DNA of 64,000 bases from Geobacter sp. (GTDB lineage: Bacteria > Desulfobacterota > Desulfuromonadia > Geobacterales > Pseudopelobacteraceae): the NCBI GenBank assembly GCA_003574895.1, contig PJFB01000002.1, positions 124,001 through 188,000 of the forward strand. Reading direction: 5' to 3'. The translations under genes and the position numbers were made by a program. This document shows positions 54,125 through 62,156 of the stretch, one piece after another (within the stretch, counting starts at the first letter, position 1; every line of letters begins with the position of its first letter). The notes below the pieces were generated by a model. That model made no database searches. It saw only the letters and a list, made by a program, of their open reading frames with translations, and was not told the origin of the DNA.

Positions 54125-55811
54125 GCCGGCCTGCCTCATCCACCAGCTTCACAACCGCGCCGCCACGATAATGATCGATCAGGCTCGTAAGTGTCTTAAC
54201 CTCTTCCATGATATTCCTGCTTTCCGCGGTATTGGCCACCACCAGCGACTCGACACGCCGCACGGCATCCACGGCCTTGGTGGCAACGGAGATCTGGCCC
54301 AAGGCCCCTTCCTTCATCTTTCGGGTCCGCTCGTTGTCCTCCATGACGCTCTTCAGATAGAGACGGTTGCCCTTGGCCTGCTCCTGGGCGGATGAATTGA
54401 CCCTGTGGGCCAGGTCGCGCATCTGCTCCAGGTTGTTGACCATCAGACTGGTTCCTTCCTGTTGGTGCTCGGTTATGAGCGTGATCTGCTTGACCCGCTC
54501 CAGGTTCTTCTCGGCTTCCTCCGAAATGCGCTGAATGCCAACCGCCTGTTCCGACATCTCGCTGGCGATCCGCGCGCCCAGACTGGAGGCCCCCTCGGCG
54601 CTCCTCTCGATCTCAACCAGGGCCTCGTTGGTCATGGCAGAGATCTTGACCCCCTCCTTGACCTTCTCTTTTCCCTGGGTCACCGAACTTTGCACGGCAA
54701 ACGTCTCCTTCTGGATGTTGCGAACCAGGTCCTCGATCTCCCTGGTCGATGACGAAGTACGGTGGGCCAGGGACCGGACCTCTTCGGCCACCACGGCAAA
54801 GGCCCGGCCGCGCTCGCCGGCCTGGGCCGCGATGATCGATGCGTTCAGCGACAACAGGTTGGTCTGTTCCACCACTTCCTGGATCACGTTCAGGAACTCT
54901 CCAACCCGCACCGAATAGCGCGACAGGCGGTTGATCGAGTCAAAGGTCTCGTCATTGCTTCTTTCGATCTCCTGCATGGCCTTGAGTGTATCCGCCATGC
55001 TGCGCAAACCCTGTTGGGCCTGATTGCGCACATTCTCCGAGGCGGTTGCGCTCAACTCGGCGTTTTCGTGCACGGTGGCCTGCGACATCCTGATCTGGTT
55101 GATGGAAACAGCGGTCTGCTCGGTTGAAGCCGACAAGCCGCGAATGTTGTCGGCGGTCTCGCGGATGGCGCAGGTCATCTCCTCGATCGAACTGGAGGTC
55201 TGGATGACAAAGGACGAATATTGGCTGATGTTTTCGGCAATGGCATCGGTGCTGGCACCCATCTGGACCGAGATCGAGGATCGCTGTTCGCTACGGGAGG
55301 ATAGCTCCTCCAGTTCGGCAATCAGCGAAGAAAAGGAGTTGTTCATGCATTCAATGGCTTTAACCGCATCGTGCACCTGGGCAACCTCTTTATCATCACC
55401 GGTCATCCGGCTATGGATGATGCGTTCTAGTTGCTCCTGGGAGGCGACAATCTGGTCCAGCAACTGCTGGCGCTCTTTACGCCTGTTTTCTACGGTTAGA
55501 ATGATGAGCCCGTTAAAACGGGTGATTGCCTTGATGTCGTCCATTTCGGACCGTATGGCGGACAGGTCGTCCGTCAGCCTGAGGCACTCCACCACGCGTG
55601 CCTGTTCGGCCCGTAGCCAGGCAATTGCTTGGCCGAGGAACAGCATGCAGACGAACACGCTCAACAAGGAGCTGACAACAGCCCCGATCACAGCCACCGT
55701 GCCGGCTCCTGCCGCAAAAACGGCAACCCCCGTAAATCCTGCGACAAGGAGTGACGACACCAACATCTTGGTTCTGACCACGGACAGGCCTTTAAGCTGA
55801 TCATCTGTCAT
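54117..55811 (-). CDS. Methyl-accepting chemotaxis protein
   Basis: A 564-residue chemoreceptor. Two adjacent hydrophobic segments near residues 18-65 anchor it, but there is almost no periplasmic loop and no recognisable ligand domain, so it probably senses from the cytoplasm or membrane. The long helical signalling domain has the hairpin tip [38 protein letters not shown], and flanking methylation helices. AAGGTG five bases before ATG at 55811. Couples to CheA/CheW; no che genes are near. The DUF3187 gene overlaps its 3' end. Confidence 0.93.
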   Translation of the reverse strand: MTDDQLKGLSVVRTKMLVSSLLVAGFTGVAVFAAGAGTVAVIGAVVSSLLSVFVCMLFLGQAIAWLRAEQARVVECLRLTDDLSAIRSEMDDIKAITRFNGLIILTVENRRKERQQLLDQIVASQEQLERIIHSRMTGDDKEVAQVHDAVKAIECMNNSFSSLIAELEELSSRSEQRSSISVQMGASTDAIAENISQYSSFVIQTSSSIEEMTCAIRETADNIRGLSASTEQTAVSINQIRMSQATVHENAELSATASENVRNQAQQGLRSMADTLKAMQEIERSNDETFDSINRLSRYSVRVGEFLNVIQEVVEQTNLLSLNASIIAAQAGERGRAFAVVAEEVRSLAHRTSSSTREIEDLVRNIQKETFAVQSSVTQGKEKVKEGVKISAMTNEALVEIERSAEGASSLGARIASEMSEQAVGIQRISEEAEKNLERVKQITLITEHQQEGTSLMVNNLEQMRDLAHRVNSSAQEQAKGNRLYLKSVMEDNERTRKMKEGALGQISVATKAVDAVRRVESLVVANTAESRNIMEEVKTLTSLIDHYRGGAVVKLVDEAGRHD

Positions 55812-56068
55812 ATAAACACCTTGCGGCATGATTTGTTAAGCCGTTTTTAACACGCATGACAGACTGGTGTCAACGAATCAGGAATAGTAAACAACCTTTC
55901 TTCAAGGGTTTCTGAAATCCACGGACAACCACTCTGTTCGCAGAAATCCGTCCCCTCGCCACTTCCGGGAAAATTGTGCGGAACATTGTATACGTTCTTT
56001 GGGAAGCTTGATTTTTTTGCGCGTCAATGAGATACTTTCTGAAATTTCGCCGTTTAGGGAGGGCATTA

Positions 56069-56257
56069 ATGTTTGGATTCGGCATACCTGAATTATTAAT
56101 CATACTTGTCATCGTACTGGTTGTTTTTGGCGCCGGCAGGCTGCCCGAGATCGGCGGAGCACTCGGCAAGAGTATCCGCAACTTCAAGAAGTCGTCGGAA
56201 GGCAAGGACGAGATCGAGATCAAGCCCAACAGCGAGGACAGCGACAAAAAGTCCTGA
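56069..56257 (+). CDS. tatA: Sec-independent protein translocase TatA
   Basis: A 62-residue TatA/TatE protein: short N-terminal helix [20 protein letters not shown], then the hinge [21 protein letters not shown] and a charged tail. It oligomerises to move folded proteins, such as periplasmic metalloenzymes, across the inner membrane. Start from GGGAGGG six bases before the ATG; the open frame extends upstream but without a site. tatB/tatC are not adjacent. Confidence 0.94.
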   Translation: MFGFGIPELLIILVIVLVVFGAGRLPEIGGALGKSIRNFKKSSEGKDEIEIKPNSEDSDKKS

Positions 56258-56283
56258 TCGTCGTTTTGATCAGCTAAAAACAC

Positions 56284-56319
56284 AAAAGGGGAAAGGCTCA
56301 TGGCAGCCTTTCCCCTTTT
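56284..56319. terminator. Bidirectional terminator after tatA
   Basis: Stem AAAAGGGGAAAGGCT / AGCCTTTCCCCTTTT with a six-base loop, followed on the plus strand by TTATT. Serves tatA and the convergent aminotransferase gene. Confidence 0.9.
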
Positions 56320-56349
56320 TTATTGCGCCAGCCAATAACCGACAAACAG

Positions 56350-57654
56350 CTACGACGCCAGATATTCCCCGATCTTCTCCGCCAGGGTGCGGTAGATACG
56401 GCGGCACTCGTTCTCGTCCTTTTCCAGCAGGGTCACGCGGAAGCCCTGCAGCGGCGTGGAGAATGAGGAAAGCGGCACAACGCAGATACCGGTGGCGGCC
56501 AGGATATTGTAGACGAAACGCTTGTCCGGCGACACTCCGGGCTGGTTGACCAGGCCATCAACCAGCTCCTTCACCTCGGCATTGGCAATGGGCAGCGACT
56601 GGCGATTGGTGAGAAGACCATCCTTGAAGGCTACGGCCATGTAAAAGGCGCCGTTGGTGCGATTGACCTGCAGGGCCGGCACCTGGCTGAGAAAATCGTA
56701 GGTGATGTTGCTCATCCGCTCGTAGCCGCCGATACGCTCCTGCAGGTAGGAGGCGTATTCGGGATGGCTCATGATGGCGGGAATCACGGTCTGGGGCAGG
56801 GTGGTGGAACAGACCTCGTTCATCTTGCCGGTCAGGATCAGGTTCACGTACTTGCGGAACTGCTCGTCGGCGTGGCCGTTGTACACCTCGATCCAGCCGC
56901 AGCGCGAGCCGGGCCAGGGGAATTCCTTGGAGATCCCCTTCAGGGCAATGGCCGGCACATCGCCGATCACGTCGCTGATCGGCACGGTCTTCTCGCCGTT
57001 ATAGACGATATTGATATAGACCTCGTCGGCAATGATGAACAGGTCGTTTTCCCTGGCAATGGCCACGATCTCCCGCAGGGTTTCCTCGCTGTAGACCATG
57101 CCGGTGGGGTTGTCCGGGTTGATGATCATGATGGCGCAGATGTTCGGGTTGTACTTGATATGGTTGCGCAGGTCCTCCAGGTCCGGGCGCCACTTGTCCT
57201 CGGGCCTGAGCCGGAACAGGGATGGGGCGGAATGGGCATGACCGATCTCTCCCAGGGTGTGGGTGGTATAGGAGGGTGAAGGCATCAGCACCCGCGCCTC
57301 GGGCCGCAGGCAGCCGTAAATCTTGGCAATGGCGTCGCCCAAGCCGTTGAAAAAGATGATGTCTTCCGGCGTGATCCGCGCCCCGCCCCGCTTGTTGGTA
57401 TTCTCGCAGATGAATTCGCGGGTCTCGGGCACGCCGCGGGTATGGCAGTATCCCCAGGTATGGTTGTCCATGACGGCCTTGGACACGATCTCCTTCATCC
57501 AGCCCGGGATGACCTCGCCCTTGACGATGGGGTCGCCGATGTTTTCCCAGTTGATCTTGACGCCGTGCTTCTGGAGTTTTTCCGCCACATTGACGATGTT
57601 CCGGATTTCATAGGTCAGTTCCCCGGTCCCGGGGCGAACCAGCTCTGTTCTCAT
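56350..57654 (-). CDS. PLP-dependent aminotransferase, probably alanine-type
   Basis: A 434-residue class I/II aminotransferase. Visible features: NIGDPIVKGEVIP, FFNGLGDAIAKIYGCL, substrate-binding IINPDNPTGMVYS, PLP Asp/Tyr in ADEVYINIVY, Schiff-base Lys in LKGISKEFPWPGSRCGW, and the C-terminal substrate Arg in GFRVTLLEKD. Domain spacing resembles AlaA/alanine-type transaminases more than aspartate transaminase. The leader region has an alanine-rich ORF and a terminator, which suggests that the substrate or product is alanine. AAAGGAG precedes the ATG. Exact substrate pair not provable from sequence. Confidence 0.88.
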   Translation of the reverse strand: MRTELVRPGTGELTYEIRNIVNVAEKLQKHGVKINWENIGDPIVKGEVIPGWMKEIVSKAVMDNHTWGYCHTRGVPETREFICENTNKRGGARITPEDIIFFNGLGDAIAKIYGCLRPEARVLMPSPSYTTHTLGEIGHAHSAPSLFRLRPEDKWRPDLEDLRNHIKYNPNICAIMIINPDNPTGMVYSEETLREIVAIARENDLFIIADEVYINIVYNGEKTVPISDVIGDVPAIALKGISKEFPWPGSRCGWIEVYNGHADEQFRKYVNLILTGKMNEVCSTTLPQTVIPAIMSHPEYASYLQERIGGYERMSNITYDFLSQVPALQVNRTNGAFYMAVAFKDGLLTNRQSLPIANAEVKELVDGLVNQPGVSPDKRFVYNILAATGICVVPLSSFSTPLQGFRVTLLEKDENECRRIYRTLAEKIGEYLAS

Positions 57655-57711
57655 TGCCTTCTCCTTTAAAGGTTATAATTGCGAATCAAGCTTGTGGTTT
57701 AAATAAAAAAA

Positions 57712-57735
57712 AGCCGTGGACTGCTGCCCACGGCT
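57712..57735 (-). terminator. Attenuator terminator upstream of the aminotransferase
   Basis: On the minus strand, AGCCGTGG, an eight-base loop and CCACGGCT are followed directly by nine U residues. It lies after the stop of the alanine-rich leader ORF and 57 bases before the aminotransferase start, so read-through is needed for expression. GGGCAG within its left arm and loop can instead pair with CTGCCC in the leader, offering an antiterminator. Confidence 0.82.
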
Positions 57736-57765
57736 CTCAAATACGCTTATCACTAGGAATGACGA

Positions 57766-57852
57766 TCAGCAGGCACCGGGCAGGCATGCGGCATTACGCG
57801 CCGCTGCGCTCATAGCTCGTACTGCTGCGGATGCGATGATCATGTTTTCCAT
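57766..57852 (-). CDS. Alanine-rich leader peptide of an attenuator
   Basis: A 28-codon ORF on the minus strand ending with TGA at 57766-57768. Ten of the 28 residues are Ala, including runs SAAVRA and MSAAARNAA; it ends CLPGAC. Upstream in-frame ATG at 57870 would make 34 codons. No good Shine-Dalgarno precedes either start; with the candidate promoter the transcript would start about two bases before the 57852 ATG, so leaderless translation is possible. GCGGC/GCCGC at 57788-57804 forms a small hairpin within it. It is followed by an intrinsic terminator and the aminotransferase gene, the layout of amino-acid attenuators. Confidence 0.65.
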   Translation of the reverse strand: MENMIIASAAVRAMSAAARNAACLPGAC

Positions 57853-57860
57853 GGTTGGGT

Positions 57861-57889
57861 TCAATAGCATAACAGCAGCCCCGCGTCAA
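57861..57889 (-). promoter_or_regulatory. Candidate promoter of the leader-aminotransferase transcript
   Basis: On the minus strand TTGACG (57889-57884), 17 bases, TATTGA (57866-57861). The -35 matches five of six, the -10 only three of six. Start would be near 57854. Confidence 0.35.
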
Positions 57890-57912
57890 CGGTTTTATTG
57901 AGTGAAACCGTG

Positions 57913-58536
57913 TTACATCTGCTTGTGGATCGTAATCACCCGTTCCAGCCCGATCAGCAGCCGGCCGTCCTCGTCGCGCCAGCGCAGCCAGCCCAGGGAA
58001 TTCATGTCAGGCATGACCAGGGCCCAGTCCTCCTCCAGCTTGATGATCTTGAACCCCTTCTTCGGGCCCAACTGCGAGACGTGGCCGCTCCCGGGCTGCT
58101 GATAAAGCTGATAGAACTGCTTGTGCAACCCTGGCAGCAACCGGGCGGACTGCCCCTTGAAAAACGACTCCCACGGCTGAAAGGCGCCCTGGCGCTGGAC
58201 CATCAGCCATCCCTCGCGGCCAGCATCGTCATAGACCACCCGCAGCCAGTTTCCCTTGCGCGACGTCACGATGAGCAACAACTTCATGCTGCTCATGCCG
58301 AATACCCACTCATAGGGGGGAACGGTGCCGCTATTCAACTCACCCAGTCGTGAAATAGCCGGTTCGTGGTACAGATAGAGAGGCTCCGGCCTTTCGCCCT
58401 CCACACCCGGCGCAACCGACAGCACCAGCACGCCGATACCTGTATATGGCCGCAACTTCGCATGATTGGGAGCCGCGGCAAAACAGGGCGGCGCCAGGAA
58501 GAGCAGCAGCATGATTGTCACAAATAATGATTTCAT
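57913..58536 (-). CDS. Exported SH3-like domain protein
   Basis: A 207-residue periplasmic protein. Signal peptide MKSLFVTIMLLLFLAPPCFA with cleavage after CFA. The mature region has bacterial-SH3-like strand patterns (LYLYHEPAISRLGELN, RKGNWLRVVYDDAGREGWL), which often bind peptidoglycan or ligands, and ends with a beta-rich part (DWALVMPDMNSLGWLRWRD). No catalytic motif. Monocistronic between the leader region and the cupin gene. Confidence 0.7.
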   Translation of the reverse strand: MKSLFVTIMLLLFLAPPCFAAAPNHAKLRPYTGIGVLVLSVAPGVEGERPEPLYLYHEPAISRLGELNSGTVPPYEWVFGMSSMKLLLIVTSRKGNWLRVVYDDAGREGWLMVQRQGAFQPWESFFKGQSARLLPGLHKQFYQLYQQPGSGHVSQLGPKKGFKIIKLEEDWALVMPDMNSLGWLRWRDEDGRLLIGLERVITIHKQM

Positions 58537-58606
58537 TCGCTTCGTAGCCGACCGTATTTAGATAACGCCCATGCTTTTTGCGACAATCGTGCCAGCGTAA
58601 ACAAGA

Positions 58607-59074
58607 TTATTCAAATATAGTTCTTAAAAGTTCCAGGAAGGCCGGTGCAGCGGGGTCGTCTTCGGCAGGGGCCCAGGTGGCCTTCTCTTCCTCGGCCAAC
58701 GGCAGGTAGGGCCCTGCCTTGGCCTCGTAGAAGACCGTTCCCGGCTCAAGACTCACGGCACAATGATAAACGCCGGAAGGGATATCGGCGGCCAGATTGC
58801 CGCCGGCATGGGAGAGAGCAACGGCTTCGACCACTTCACCGCTGTCGCTAAACGTAATAACGCCCAGCCTGCCGCTCATGAGGATGAACGCCTCGTCCTT
58901 TTCCGGGTCCAGGTGGCGGTGGGGACGGATGTAGGAAGCAGGTTCCACGGCGTTCAGCAGGCGGTGGCAGCGGGAATCGTCACGGGGATGGAGATTATGA
59001 TTTTTCCGCAACCGGGGCGACAAAAGCGCCTGGCCGCTCAGTTCGCGCACCAGGTCACTGGTAACAAGCTTCAT
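58607..59074 (-). CDS. WbuC-family cupin protein
   Basis: A 155-residue cupin metalloprotein of the WbuC type: RLRKNHNLHPRDDSRCHRLL then YIRPHRHLDPEKDEAFILMSG give the His/Glu metal set, and GVYHCAVSLEPGTVFYE the second cupin motif. WbuC proteins occur in O-antigen clusters but also alone; no polysaccharide gene is near. Role here unknown. VOC gene lies 12 bases upstream on the same strand. Confidence 0.83.
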   Translation of the reverse strand: MKLVTSDLVRELSGQALLSPRLRKNHNLHPRDDSRCHRLLNAVEPASYIRPHRHLDPEKDEAFILMSGRLGVITFSDSGEVVEAVALSHAGGNLAADIPSGVYHCAVSLEPGTVFYEAKAGPYLPLAEEEKATWAPAEDDPAAPAFLELLRTIFE

Positions 59075-59086
59075 CTGTTTCTCCGC

Positions 59087-59440
59087 TCAGCGGTCGGTCA
59101 GGGCAAACATGTTGCCATCCGGATCGGCGATAACCGCCATCTTGCCCCAAGGGCTGTGCTCCAGCGGTTCGACGAACTTGGCCCCGCCGGCCTCAAGGGC
59201 CGCGCACAACTCCTCGATCTCGGCCACCTTCAAGGTAAGGCCGGTGTGACGTCCCACCAGCTTGCGGGCATCATCCTGCAAGGCCAGGGCAATACCAAGG
59301 GTAGTCGGCGCACCCGGGAAAAACTCCATCAGCATCTCCGACTGACCGGCCAGGGGGAGTTTCAGCAGATCAACATAAAACGTCTTGGACCTGGCCAGAT
59401 CGGTGACAAAAACAACCACGTTTTTCATGGAAACGTTCAT
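59087..59440 (-). CDS. VOC (glyoxalase/dioxygenase) superfamily protein
   Basis: A 117-residue protein with two beta-alpha-beta-beta-beta units: VVVFVTDLARSKTFYVDLLKL, then GLTLKVAEIEELCAALEAGGA and MAVIADPDGNMFALTD (each partly quoted). This is the VOC fold used in glyoxalase I, bleomycin resistance and related proteins; substrate unknown. AAGGAG before ATG at 59440; a longer frame upstream has no site. Before the cupin gene. Confidence 0.85.
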   Translation of the reverse strand: MNVSMKNVVVFVTDLARSKTFYVDLLKLPLAGQSEMLMEFFPGAPTTLGIALALQDDARKLVGRHTGLTLKVAEIEELCAALEAGGAKFVEPLEHSPWGKMAVIADPDGNMFALTDR

Positions 59441-59530
59441 TATGACTCCTTTATCGTGCCACATGCGACGTGCCATGTGCAAAATGTCACACAGCACGTC
59501 GAATGCAGTACGGACTCTTTTTCCAGGGAA

Positions 59531-60553
59531 TTATTTCTGCGACAGGCGGTGCACGCAATCCACCATGAACTTTGCGTTCTCCGGCGGCGCAGTAGGCAGG
59601 ATGCCGTGCCCCAGGTTGAAGATATGACCAGGGCGGCCGGCGTTCTCGTCCAACACCCGCTTCACTTCGGCCTCGATGGTCGCCTGGGGGGCGAACAGCA
59701 CGGTCGGGTCCAGGTTGCCCTGCACCGCCATGGCCGGCCCGAGCACATCCCTGGCAATCCCCAGGTTGACATGCCAGTCCAGCCCCATCACATCGCCGCC
59801 GGCCTTCTGAACGATCTCCAGCATGGAACCGGCGCCCTTGACGAAGTGGATCACCGGAGTTTCCATCCGGTTCAAGCCATTGATCAGCCTGGTGGTGTAG
59901 GGGAGCACGTAGGTCTCGTAGTCGGACGGCGACAGGATTCCGCCCCAGGTATCGAAGATCTGGATGGCCTGGGCACCGGCCTTGATCTGGGCATTGAGAT
60001 ACTCCATGTCCATGGTGGTGATCTTGTCCATCAGGGCACTGTAGACCTCGGGGGCCGCATACATCATCCGCTTGATCTGGGCAAAGTCCTTGCTACCCTT
60101 GCCTTCGACCATGTAGCAGGCCAGGGTGAAGGGTGCCCCGCCAAAACCGATCAGCGGCACCTTGCCGGCCAGTTCGCGACGGAGAATCTTGAGCGTTTCC
60201 AGAACATAGGGGACGTCCTGCTCCATCTGCGGGATGCGCAGCTTCTCCACGTCGGCCATGGTCCTGATCGGGTGCTCGAAAACCGGGCCAGGGACAAAAT
60301 CCAGCTTCATCCCCATGGGCTCCACCGGGGTCAGAATATCGGAGAACATGATGGCGGCATCGACCCCCAGGATGTCAACGGGCTGGATGGTCACCTCTGC
60401 GGCCAGCTCAGGCGTTTTGCAGAGCTCAAGGAAGGTGCACTTGGAACGGACAGCCATATACTCCGGCAGGTAGCGGCCCGCCTGCCTCATCAACCAGACC
60501 GGCGTGCGGTCAACCGGTTTTCCCCAGCAGGCGTCAAGAAAGCGTGTGTTCAT
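59531..60553 (-). CDS. hemE: Uroporphyrinogen decarboxylase
   Basis: Decarboxylates uroporphyrinogen III to coproporphyrinogen III in haem biosynthesis. 340 residues with the N-terminal signature VWLMRQAGRYLPEYMAVR, the GFGGAPFTLACYMVEG core and the C-terminal FNLGHGILPTAPPENA. GGAG before the ATG. Stand-alone here; hemL is the other tetrapyrrole gene in the window. Confidence 0.97.
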   Translation of the reverse strand: MNTRFLDACWGKPVDRTPVWLMRQAGRYLPEYMAVRSKCTFLELCKTPELAAEVTIQPVDILGVDAAIMFSDILTPVEPMGMKLDFVPGPVFEHPIRTMADVEKLRIPQMEQDVPYVLETLKILRRELAGKVPLIGFGGAPFTLACYMVEGKGSKDFAQIKRMMYAAPEVYSALMDKITTMDMEYLNAQIKAGAQAIQIFDTWGGILSPSDYETYVLPYTTRLINGLNRMETPVIHFVKGAGSMLEIVQKAGGDVMGLDWHVNLGIARDVLGPAMAVQGNLDPTVLFAPQATIEAEVKRVLDENAGRPGHIFNLGHGILPTAPPENAKFMVDCVHRLSQK

Positions 60554-60747
60554 ATCATCTCCATGAATGTGGTGAGCGGTTTCCGGATGGAAACCATCCG
60601 TAAAGGATCGTCTGAAAAGATAAAATTGTAGTGCGAGAGGGGCGGAAAAGTCAAATCATTTGAGTCAAGAAAAAGATCCGGTGCAGACCATTGTTCCCAG
60701 ACCGCGCAAACCGCGCCGAAACGGCTGCATGACGCCGGTATTGCCGG

Positions 60748-60960
60748 TCATTCCGCCCGCTCCACCTTAAAGGACTCGCCTCCGAGGGAAACCAGGTCAC
60801 CGGGGTAAAGCTTGCGCCCGCGCCGGTATTCGGTCTCGCCGTTCACCGCCACCTCCCCTTCGGAGATGATCAGCTTGGCCTCGCCGCCCGATGCAACAGC
60901 ATTGACCCCCTTGAGAAAGCTGTCCAACTTGATGTACTCGGTCGTTATTCCAAAAGACAT
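60748..60960 (-). CDS. S4-domain RNA-binding protein (YbcJ-like)
   Basis: A 70-residue protein consisting of an S4-like fold: EYIKLDSFLKGVNAVASGGEA, then SEGEVAVNGETEYRRGRKL and YPGDLVSLGGESFKVE (quoted in part), like YbcJ/YaaA small RNA-binding proteins. AAGGAG ten bases before the ATG at 60960. Target RNA unknown. Confidence 0.85.
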   Translation of the reverse strand: MSFGITTEYIKLDSFLKGVNAVASGGEAKLIISEGEVAVNGETEYRRGRKLYPGDLVSLGGESFKVERAE

Positions 60961-61057
60961 GATCACCGTTCTCCTTGGCCATCACTCTAGCACGGCCTTA
61001 ATGAACCGCACAAGAGAATGATCAAGACAATCCCTTCTGACCGCATATATACAAAAG

Positions 61058-61082
61058 GCCGCACAGCTAAACGCCGTGCGGC
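61058..61082 (-). terminator. Terminator downstream of the 61114-61473 gene
   Basis: Stem GCCGCAC / GTGCGGC around 11 bases; on the minus strand followed by CTTTTG. Confidence 0.6.
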
Positions 61083-61113
61083 TCTCATTGAATACCGAAC
61101 TCCGGGATTGTCC

Positions 61114-61473
61114 CTAGCGCCGGACGCTCTCCATCTGGCCGGAACGGGCCGCAACAGGGGGCCTCATATCCTGCCGATCTTTTATGATACCCGGCACGAC
61201 CAGCGGCTCCTCTTTTTCTGCTGCCAGGGCATAGGTAAAATCCCCGCACGGCTCCAGCAGGCGGCGGATCAGGAGCCTCACGAATCCCTGGCTGAATTCC
61301 TGGGGGGTAAGGCCGTTGCGCTGACACTCGTCCTGCAAACGCGGAACATCGATGATCCGGTCTTCCTCCTGGTGGTGGGTGCGTAACAACGACATGATGG
61401 TGCTCTCGATGGGATTGAGCTGTGGCGTTACATTCAGATCTCTCAAACGGCGGGCATGGTCTTCAGGTGTCAT
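61114..61473 (-). CDS. Hypothetical protein, helical
   Basis: A 119-residue soluble protein, not recognised. Predicted mostly helical (ESTIMSLLRTHHQEEDRI; DECQRNGLTPQEFSQGFVRLLIRRLL, quoted in part), resembling a small winged-helix or regulatory protein, without catalytic motifs. GTGAGGA before ATG at 61473. Followed by a terminator; upstream is repeat-rich non-coding DNA. Confidence 0.6.
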   Translation of the reverse strand: MTPEDHARRLRDLNVTPQLNPIESTIMSLLRTHHQEEDRIIDVPRLQDECQRNGLTPQEFSQGFVRLLIRRLLEPCGDFTYALAAEKEEPLVVPGIIKDRQDMRPPVAARSGQMESVRR

Positions 61474-61681
61474 GATTTCCTCACTTTCATCCCTTGCGGT
61501 AACTGACACGGAATTGATGTTTTCCCATAACAATACACATTTGATGCCAAACCCAAAAAAACGGCATAATATACTTTAATTTCAATATGTTATAAATATA
61601 CACCACCCAACTAGCTCCAAAACCGGGGTTCAAAGGGGTGGGCAAAGTGATAAGCTTCTTTACACTCTTTACGCAAAAAAC

Positions 61682-61712
61682 CCGCAAAGCCAGTCAGGGA
61701 GCGACTTTGCGG
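61682..61712 (-). terminator. Hairpin with U-tract in the repeat-rich region
   Basis: Stem CCGCAAAG / CTTTGCGG around 15 bases, followed on the minus strand by GTTTTTTG. Could terminate transcription from the maturase gene at 62157-63452. Confidence 0.6.
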
Positions 61713-61713
61713 A

Positions 61714-61804
61714 AACGTAAAGAAACTTTACACTATTTTTAATAAAGTCTGTGAATCCGCTGCTGGTGGGGGCTTGCCGGAACGTAAAGAAACTTTACAC
61801 TATT
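61714..61804. repeat. Two perfect 24-bp direct repeats containing a palindrome
   Basis: Identical 24-base copies at 61714-61737 and 61781-61804, 67 bases apart. Each contains GTAAAG-AAA-CTTTAC, a perfect inverted repeat around AAA, like a dimeric regulator operator. A related CTTTACACTCTTTACG lies just to the left (about 61659-61674). The region 61474-62156 holds no gene. Confidence 0.75.
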
Positions 61805-61862
61805 GAAAATGGGGGGGAATTCAAGTCAAAATCTCACCTGATTAGAACTAATCTGCCGCTAT

Positions 61863-61950
61863 TGTCATTCCGGCAAGCTTTTAGCCGGAATCCAGACGTT
61901 AAACTGATTGAAAACACATAGATCCCCGATAGAACCATTCGGGGATGACA
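61863..61950. repeat. Double-hairpin dispersed repeat
   Basis: Ends TGTCAT and ATGACA are inverted. Inside are hairpins ATTCCGGC/GCCGGAAT (61867-61891) and ATCCCCGA/TCGGGGAT (61922-61946). The sequence 'GTCATTCCGG...CCGGAATCCAG' is a widespread type of bacterial dispersed repeat. Confidence 0.6.
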
Positions 61951-62000
61951 TCTTTTTGCGGGAGATCAGTACTAATCGGGAAATCTCATAACTCCCCCGG

Positions 62001-62131
62001 CCCTTTAGGCCTTTAGGCCCTGTGGGTCCTGTGGGTCCTCTTATTCTTAAGAGTGGGGAAGAGGCAAAACCAGCACGAATCCCGATCAACGCATCCCTCC
62101 CCTTTCCCAAAGGGGAGGACAGGAGGGGTTA
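62001..62131. repeat. Repeat copy A beside the radical-SAM gene
   Basis: 62001-62043 is identical, base for base over 43 bases, to 63507-63549. It contains tandem CTTTAGGC and nine-base CCTGTGGGT units. The following part to 62131 is an imperfect match to 63714-63803. Confidence 0.8.
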
Positions 62132-62156
62132 CGCCTTTGGTCCTCGCCCCCCCCTC

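Noticed and set aside
58763-60631. 622-codon open frame on the plus strand
   Set aside because: Antisense to the VOC, WbuC and hemE genes, which have clear family motifs and ribosome sites.
61714-61804. Possible CRISPR repeats
   Set aside because: Only two copies with a 43-base gap, the repeat is a plain palindrome, and there are no cas genes.
61487-62110. Two small minus-strand frames in the repeat-rich region
   Set aside because: They read through hairpins and repeats, lack Shine-Dalgarno sequences and encode no recognisable protein.
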